Assembly: GCA_024244665.1 (NCBI GenBank)
Contig: JAAEOI010000096.1
Span: 1 to 59,266 of the forward strand
Origin: Bacteroidota bacterium
GTDB lineage: Bacteria > Bacteroidota > Bacteroidia > Bacteroidales > GCA-2748055
Direction: 5' to 3'
Length of the DNA stretch: 59,266 nt
In this document: piece by piece, positions 55,577 through 59,266 of the stretch
How the letters are laid out: each line of letters starts with the position of its first letter
Numbering within the stretch: position 1 is the stretch's first letter
The notes under the pieces: generated by a model
Told to the model about the DNA's origin: nothing
Database searches by the model: none
What the model saw: the letters and a program-made list of their open reading frames with translations, nothing else
Program-made: the position numbers and the translations under genes

Positions 55577-56397
55577 CAACAAAACAGATCGTAGGAGAAA
55601 AATACATCATTAATGGATTACCGGCCGATGTCTCAGGGTATCATCCTGACATGTCGGCCGACATCTATTACGAGGTGGTCCGGATCATCGGCGGTAAATT
55701 CCTTTTCCTGGATGATCACCTGGAGAGGCTCAGTCGCTCCATCGACGGAACAGGGCTGAATTTTCCGGGAGAGCCTGCGATCCTGGAGAACCTGAAGGCC
55801 CTGCTTTCTGAAAACAATTTCACAGAGGGGAACATCCGGATATGCCTCCGAAAATCGAGCAGAACCAAGCCCGATCTGTTCTGCTTCTTTACTCCCTGGT
55901 TCTATCCCAATGATTGTACCTACCTGAGCGGAGTTCAACTGATTTCATATTCCCATGAACGCCCCAATCCAGGAATTAAAAAATGGGATGAGAGATTCAG
56001 AACTGATGTGCATAAAACCATCCGCGAACACGGAGTCTATGAGGCCATTCTACTGAATGAGCGCGATGAGGTAACTGAAGGAAGTCGCTCCAACGTCTTC
56101 TTTGTGGATCAGGCAAACAGGCTGGTAACCCCCCCTTTTGAAAACATCCTTCCCGGAATCACCAGGAACTACGTGCTTCAGATCTGCAGAGATCAGGGGA
56201 TTGAAGTAAACGAAAGGGCTGTTACCCGAAATGAGCTGAATGACTTTGCTGCCTGTTTCATTACCGGCACCTCCCCGAAAGTCCTCCCGGTATGGCAGAT
56301 CGACCAATATCAATTCCGGGTTGACCACCCCATTCTCAAGTCAATTATGGAACAATTTGATTCAATCCTGAATGAAAATCTGAAAACAATTGACTAA
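55573..56397 (+). CDS. PLP-dependent class IV aminotransferase
   Basis: The product has 274 residues. Family signatures are the catalytic Lys in VHKTIREHGVYEAILLNERDEVTEGSRSNVFFV and the C-terminal phosphate-binding ITGTSPKVLPV. It could be a branched-chain or D-amino-acid aminotransferase or aminodeoxychorismate lyase; the length suits the lyase or D-amino-acid type. Coupled (ATGA) to the permease gene. Confidence 0.85.
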   Translation: MTTKQIVGEKYIINGLPADVSGYHPDMSADIYYEVVRIIGGKFLFLDDHLERLSRSIDGTGLNFPGEPAILENLKALLSENNFTEGNIRICLRKSSRTKPDLFCFFTPWFYPNDCTYLSGVQLISYSHERPNPGIKKWDERFRTDVHKTIREHGVYEAILLNERDEVTEGSRSNVFFVDQANRLVTPPFENILPGITRNYVLQICRDQGIEVNERAVTRNELNDFAACFITGTSPKVLPVWQIDQYQFRVDHPILKSIMEQFDSILNENLKTID

Positions 56398-56429
56398 TTT
56401 GTATGTTTAACTGAACATAACAGAATGCC

Positions 56430-57188
56430 ATGTCCAACATGAAAACCATCCTTATTACAGGAGTTTTACTCCTTTCATTTATTTCCATTGACAGCAAGGC
56501 CCAGGTAAACATATACCGTTCCGGCGGTGGTGAGATCATCCTATCCGGAGCCGATGTTCAGTTCAACAATGAGGAGGTGAGCACCAATATGCGTTTTACA
56601 CTCTTTTTCCACACCCAGCAGCTTCTGAATATAGACCTGACCAGCAAATTCGGATTCTACACCGGGGCAGCCATCCGAAATGTGGGCCTGATTACCGAAG
56701 ACCTCTACCAGAATGTTGGATTCGGGGGTATCGACAATACCCACCCCGATTGGAATAAAAATACCAAGGTCAAGCGGCGCAGCTACTCTCTCGGCTTTCC
56801 GATTGCCTTTAAGATAGGGCAACTGAACAAAAAATACTTCCTCTATGCCGGTGGTGAGTATGAATGGATGTTCCTCTACAAGCAGAAGCTTTTCCTGGAC
56901 GACAATAAAACCAAATTCAAGGAGTGGGGCAGCAAACGGGTTAACCCATGGGTCCCCTCCCTTTTTGCCGGTATACAATTCCCCGGAGGCTTCAACCTGA
57001 AACTCAAATACTACATGCAGGATTTCCTGAACACAGACTTCCAGGGAGTCGACTTCGGAGAGGATGTGGACTATTCCCAGTTTCAATCATCAGGCATCTG
57101 GTACATCTCAGTGGCAGTAATGCTCAACAAGAAACAGCTGAAACGAATGATGGAGGCCCAGAAGTTTGACAAGACCGCCTACAGGTAA
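56430..57188 (+). CDS. Outer-membrane beta-barrel-like protein, unknown function
   Basis: The product has 252 residues with a signal peptide ending DSKAQ. It has strand-rich, aromatic-girdled segments (FTLFFHTQQLLNIDL, SKFGFYTGAAIRNVGLI, YFLYAGGEYEWMFLY, GFNLKLKYYMQDFL) and C-terminal IWYISVAVML before a charged helical tail (NKKQLKRMMEAQKFD). No named family is recognised. Confidence 0.65.
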   Translation: MSNMKTILITGVLLLSFISIDSKAQVNIYRSGGGEIILSGADVQFNNEEVSTNMRFTLFFHTQQLLNIDLTSKFGFYTGAAIRNVGLITEDLYQNVGFGGIDNTHPDWNKNTKVKRRSYSLGFPIAFKIGQLNKKYFLYAGGEYEWMFLYKQKLFLDDNKTKFKEWGSKRVNPWVPSLFAGIQFPGGFNLKLKYYMQDFLNTDFQGVDFGEDVDYSQFQSSGIWYISVAVMLNKKQLKRMMEAQKFDKTAYR

Positions 57189-57200
57189 AAAAGGAGGTCT

Positions 57201-58448
57201 TTATAAAGCTGAATAATTCGCCAGAGCTTCCATGAGTATAGATCGTCCTGATTCCATAACTTCTGATCGCCAGGCTTCTGAAGCAGGATAATATGCTTCA
57301 AGAATATTCTCATTGATCTTCTGTTCCTGCTTATCCTTGGTATACCCATATTGGTATCCCTGATTCTCAAGGATGATTCGTTGCAGTGCTTTCAGTGATC
57401 CAAAAGTTTTCTCTGTATCAAATGTTCCCCATTCAAATACCATATAAAGGTAGGTGGCATCTGGATTGATTTTGCTTAGAAAGGCGTCTGCGAAACCACC
57501 CGATATGCTGTAAAAATCACCTGAATCTCCCCAATCGATGGAGTGACCTTCAAATACAGACTCCGTTTTCTCTTTTAAAGTGGGATCATCAACTGGATTT
57601 GGGAACAGATGAAGTACACGCCTTGATCCATACCCGGTATGCAAATCGATGGTCAGAATATTATTGAATTTTGAAAGATATCCGGGAAGAATGCGTTTAA
57701 GGGAATCGATCTGAGGTTCAAACCCCGTCCCCCCGAAATAGATACCCTCAGGGTATTCATACTGTCCCTGGAGAATTGCCTGCCTGAGAACACTCATCGA
57801 CTCCTTCATCATCTTGCGGATGGCTATCATATAGAAAAAACGGCTCCGGAGACTGGCTGTGGATGCTTCCCCATGAGGATTCAGCATATCATACAAAGCC
57901 AAGTATCCAGTGTTCTTGCTGTCGAACAATGATGCATCAACTTCAGAGCCACGGTTCATGTCCACATTATTCTCACTTACCCTTCTTTTGTATTTGAATC
58001 CAAATGGATTAACTCCATGTATGATAAGCACACCCATTTCGGATAACAACTCCGGGCCCAATAACTCACCAAGGAACATTTGCTGTACAGCACTCCCCGG
58101 GAATCCTTCAATGCCATGCACTCCGGAACTCAAAACCAAAAGCTTATCACTACTGTCAGCAGGAGGCACATAAAGCAGATCAACAAACAACTCCTGATCC
58201 AGCTCACTGGGTACCTGAAAAGTGAACAACTTTGCCTGATCGTATTGTGAGGTGACCAACCTTGCCTCATCCAGAAAAGCACCCCTGCAATCATCATATG
58301 ATTCCTGAAAATAAGCAAGGTTTTTCTCATAGACAGGCACTCCCTTGTCACCAGGAGAGAAGGTGGAGTAAGAAATATGGACAACCAACAGCAGGATCAA
58401 AATGAATCCCAACAGTCCAATCAGAAGTCTCGTTACAATCTTTTTCAT
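57201..58448 (-). CDS. DUF2817 (M14-like) membrane-anchored metallopeptidase
   Basis: The product has 415 residues. One N-terminal helix (LLIGLLGFILILLLVVHISY) anchors it with the enzyme outside. The zinc-carboxypeptidase-like motif is in LVLSSGVHGIEGFPGSA (His and Glu), then VNPFGFKYKRRVSENNVDMNR and a later metal/structural His in ILTIDLHTGYGSR. Catalytic Glu candidate is in MVFEWGTFD. Peptide substrate unknown. An AT-rich palindrome resembling ARG boxes lies 28 bp upstream. Confidence 0.85.
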   Translation of the reverse strand: MKKIVTRLLIGLLGFILILLLVVHISYSTFSPGDKGVPVYEKNLAYFQESYDDCRGAFLDEARLVTSQYDQAKLFTFQVPSELDQELFVDLLYVPPADSSDKLLVLSSGVHGIEGFPGSAVQQMFLGELLGPELLSEMGVLIIHGVNPFGFKYKRRVSENNVDMNRGSEVDASLFDSKNTGYLALYDMLNPHGEASTASLRSRFFYMIAIRKMMKESMSVLRQAILQGQYEYPEGIYFGGTGFEPQIDSLKRILPGYLSKFNNILTIDLHTGYGSRRVLHLFPNPVDDPTLKEKTESVFEGHSIDWGDSGDFYSISGGFADAFLSKINPDATYLYMVFEWGTFDTEKTFGSLKALQRIILENQGYQYGYTKDKQEQKINENILEAYYPASEAWRSEVMESGRSILMEALANYSAL

Positions 58449-58476
58449 GTCCAGTTTGTTATATTTCCAGTTCTAA

Positions 58477-58494
58477 ATGTATGAATTTATACAT
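58477..58494. promoter_or_regulatory. ARG-like palindrome upstream of the DUF2817 gene
   Basis: ATGTAT-GAATTT-ATACAT has 6-bp perfect arms. Its AATTTATACAT half is identical to that of argR operator 2, but the arm spacing is 6 rather than 4, so ArgR binding is uncertain. Confidence 0.35.
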
Positions 58495-58553
58495 CAATAC
58501 AGGTTTGCTCCATTTGCCCTGAATGATTACCTTTGCTTTCCCAAAAGGTAAAA

Positions 58554-58628
58554 GGGGTGTTAGCTCAGTTGGTTTAGAGCGCTTGCTTGACAGGCAAGAG
58601 GTCACAAGTTCGATTCTTGTACATCCCA
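58554..58628 (+). tRNA. tRNA-Val (anticodon GAC)
   Basis: A 75-nt cloverleaf: acceptor GGGGTGT pairs with ACATCCC (one G-U); D arm GCTC...GAGC; anticodon stem CTTGC/GCAAG with loop TTGACAG (GAC); T arm ACAAG/CTTGT around TTCGATT. The 3' CCA is not encoded. Confidence 0.95.
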
Positions 58629-58642
58629 CATCTGATAACGAG

Positions 58643-58676
58643 GGAGTTAGACATGTTCTGACTCCTTTTGTTTTTT
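58643..58676 (+). terminator. Terminator after tRNA-Val
   Basis: The 9-bp stem GGAGTTAGA/TCTGACTCC (one G-U) with loop CATGT is followed by TTTTGTTTTTT, a classic Rho-independent terminator. Confidence 0.9.
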
Positions 58677-59005
58677 AAGGTAGGTGAAACAGAGGTGAAT
58701 CAATCCGGATCTTTCCCATATACAGGTGGCGTAACAAATTCACCGAATTTTCGTTAGATTAGTACCGCCATCAACCCCAACATCTCATGGCACATCTAGT
58801 GCGTAAACTGCTTGCAAACATATTTCAGCTATAGGGATAATGGGATTGGTGTCTTGCAGGAGCTGGTTTTTGACAGATTTCCGATAACCCTTGATTTCAT
58901 TGTGTTGTGGGGTAATTCAGGACCAGAATATTTAGTGAAAATATAAAGCCCTGTCATATTTACGTACGTTATGAGCAATTTAGTAATTCACCGTCCTGAA
59001 GTATT
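58677..59005. other. 329-bp intergenic stretch, nothing assignable
   Basis: Between the tRNA terminator and the last gene no open frame, strong palindrome or clear promoter was found. The AT-rich tail (from about 58930) probably carries the promoter of the next gene, but no full TAnnTTTG match is visible. Confidence 0.5.
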
Positions 59006-59266
59006 ATGACCAAGAAAAAAACAAAACCAATTCTGAGGATAGCGTTTATAGTTGCATCTATATCCTCCTTGTTCTTTGTACCATGGCTATTGGTAAAGGC
59101 ATGGATACTTCCGCTACCGGATACGATTCAGGAGCAGGCAGATGAAGCCATAGGTCATGGATTTGACGGAATAATTGTTTATGTAGACCAGGCTGGTCAC
59201 CCCCCTCAGTATTTTGCTTCCGGTTGGCACGATCGAGAAGCTAAAATACCTGCCAAACCTCACGCA
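59006..59266 (+). CDS. Serine-hydrolase/beta-lactamase-like protein, 5' part only
   Basis: 87 codons are visible before the window ends. The N-terminus is basic, followed by a helix (ILRIAFIVASISSLFFVPWLLV). Next is AIGHGFDGIIVYVDQAG...YFASGWHDREAKIPAKPHA, which matches the start of class A/C beta-lactamase-related serine hydrolases, where the SxxK motif would follow just beyond the edge. Assignment is tentative. Confidence 0.6.
   Translation, partial: MTKKKTKPILRIAFIVASISSLFFVPWLLVKAWILPLPDTIQEQADEAIGHGFDGIIVYVDQAGHPPQYFASGWHDREAKIPAKPHA

Noticed and set aside
58677..59005. Integration scar or attachment site next to tRNA-Val
   Set aside because: No repeat of the tRNA 3' end and no integrase in the window; cannot be supported.

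Overview
The window comes from a member of the Bacteroidota. Evidence: an F1Fo ATP synthase split into an atpD-atpC unit (12640-14405) and a distant atpB-E-F-H-A-G unit (43681-48717); a PorP/SprF protein beside a protein ending in a CHU_C-type (type IX secretion, type B) sorting domain; a DUF2723 protein; an AsmA-like giant; bactofilin; TAnnTTTG-type -7 promoter elements; and little use of Shine-Dalgarno sites. The content is mostly housekeeping. A Marinilabiliales/Bacteroidales-like marine or anaerobic lineage is a guess.

Layout. 1-8.1 kb: partial AsmA-like protein (minus), small lipoprotein, YfiR/SpoIIE-type phosphatase (minus), membrane-anchored reductive-dehalogenase-like Fe-S protein and SLC13 permease (plus). 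8.1-12.5 kb: a four-helix-bundle gene between two inverted heptanucleotide arrays, gamma-glutamyltransferase, a degenerate GH16-like protein and a barrel protein (all minus). 12.6-16.1 kb: atpD, atpC, a hydrolase-fold protein and a GT9 glycosyltransferase. 16.1-20.2 kb (minus): TonB-like protein, HEGRH metallopeptidase/propeller/barrel protein, SUI1-like factor. 20.3-29.9 kb (mostly plus): DUF2723 membrane protein, polyprenyl synthase (minus), TlpA-like thioredoxin protein, carA, and the PorP/SprF, CHU_C and LamG trio. 29.9-37.6 kb (minus): argR-GNAT-argG-proC-argE-like-argH-proB-proA. This is divergent from carB (37.8-41.0 kb) across a tandem ARG-box region. 41.1-43.7 kb: YadA-head-like fibre protein. 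43.7-52.5 kb (minus): DUF177-rpmF-plsX-fabH-bactofilin-atpZ-atpI-like-atpBEFHAG. 52.5-59.3 kb: response regulator, FtsX/MacB-type permease, class IV aminotransferase, barrel protein, DUF2817 peptidase, tRNA-Val(GAC) and the start of a serine hydrolase.

The most unusual structure is a family of strict 7-bp arrays of the form CAGTNNN. There are four (8118-8334, 8735-8944, 10735-10818, 31147-31244). Each begins 0 or 2 nt after the stop codon of a gene, and each reads CAGTNNN in that gene's sense direction. The first two are inverted with respect to each other, are both about 30 units long, and enclose the gene for an IVP/S23-type four-helix-bundle protein. The fourth sits between proB and proA inside an operon. 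I know of no described element with these properties and treat it as the main candidate for something new.

The arginine/proline block is physiologically coherent: argR, carB, carA, argG, argH and an ArgE-like deacylase, plus a GNAT that could be the N-acylglutamate synthase, are combined with proA, proB and proC. argB, argC, argD and argF are not in the window. Two 18-bp ARG-box-like sites separated by exactly 3 bp overlap the predicted argR core promoter and probably also control carB.
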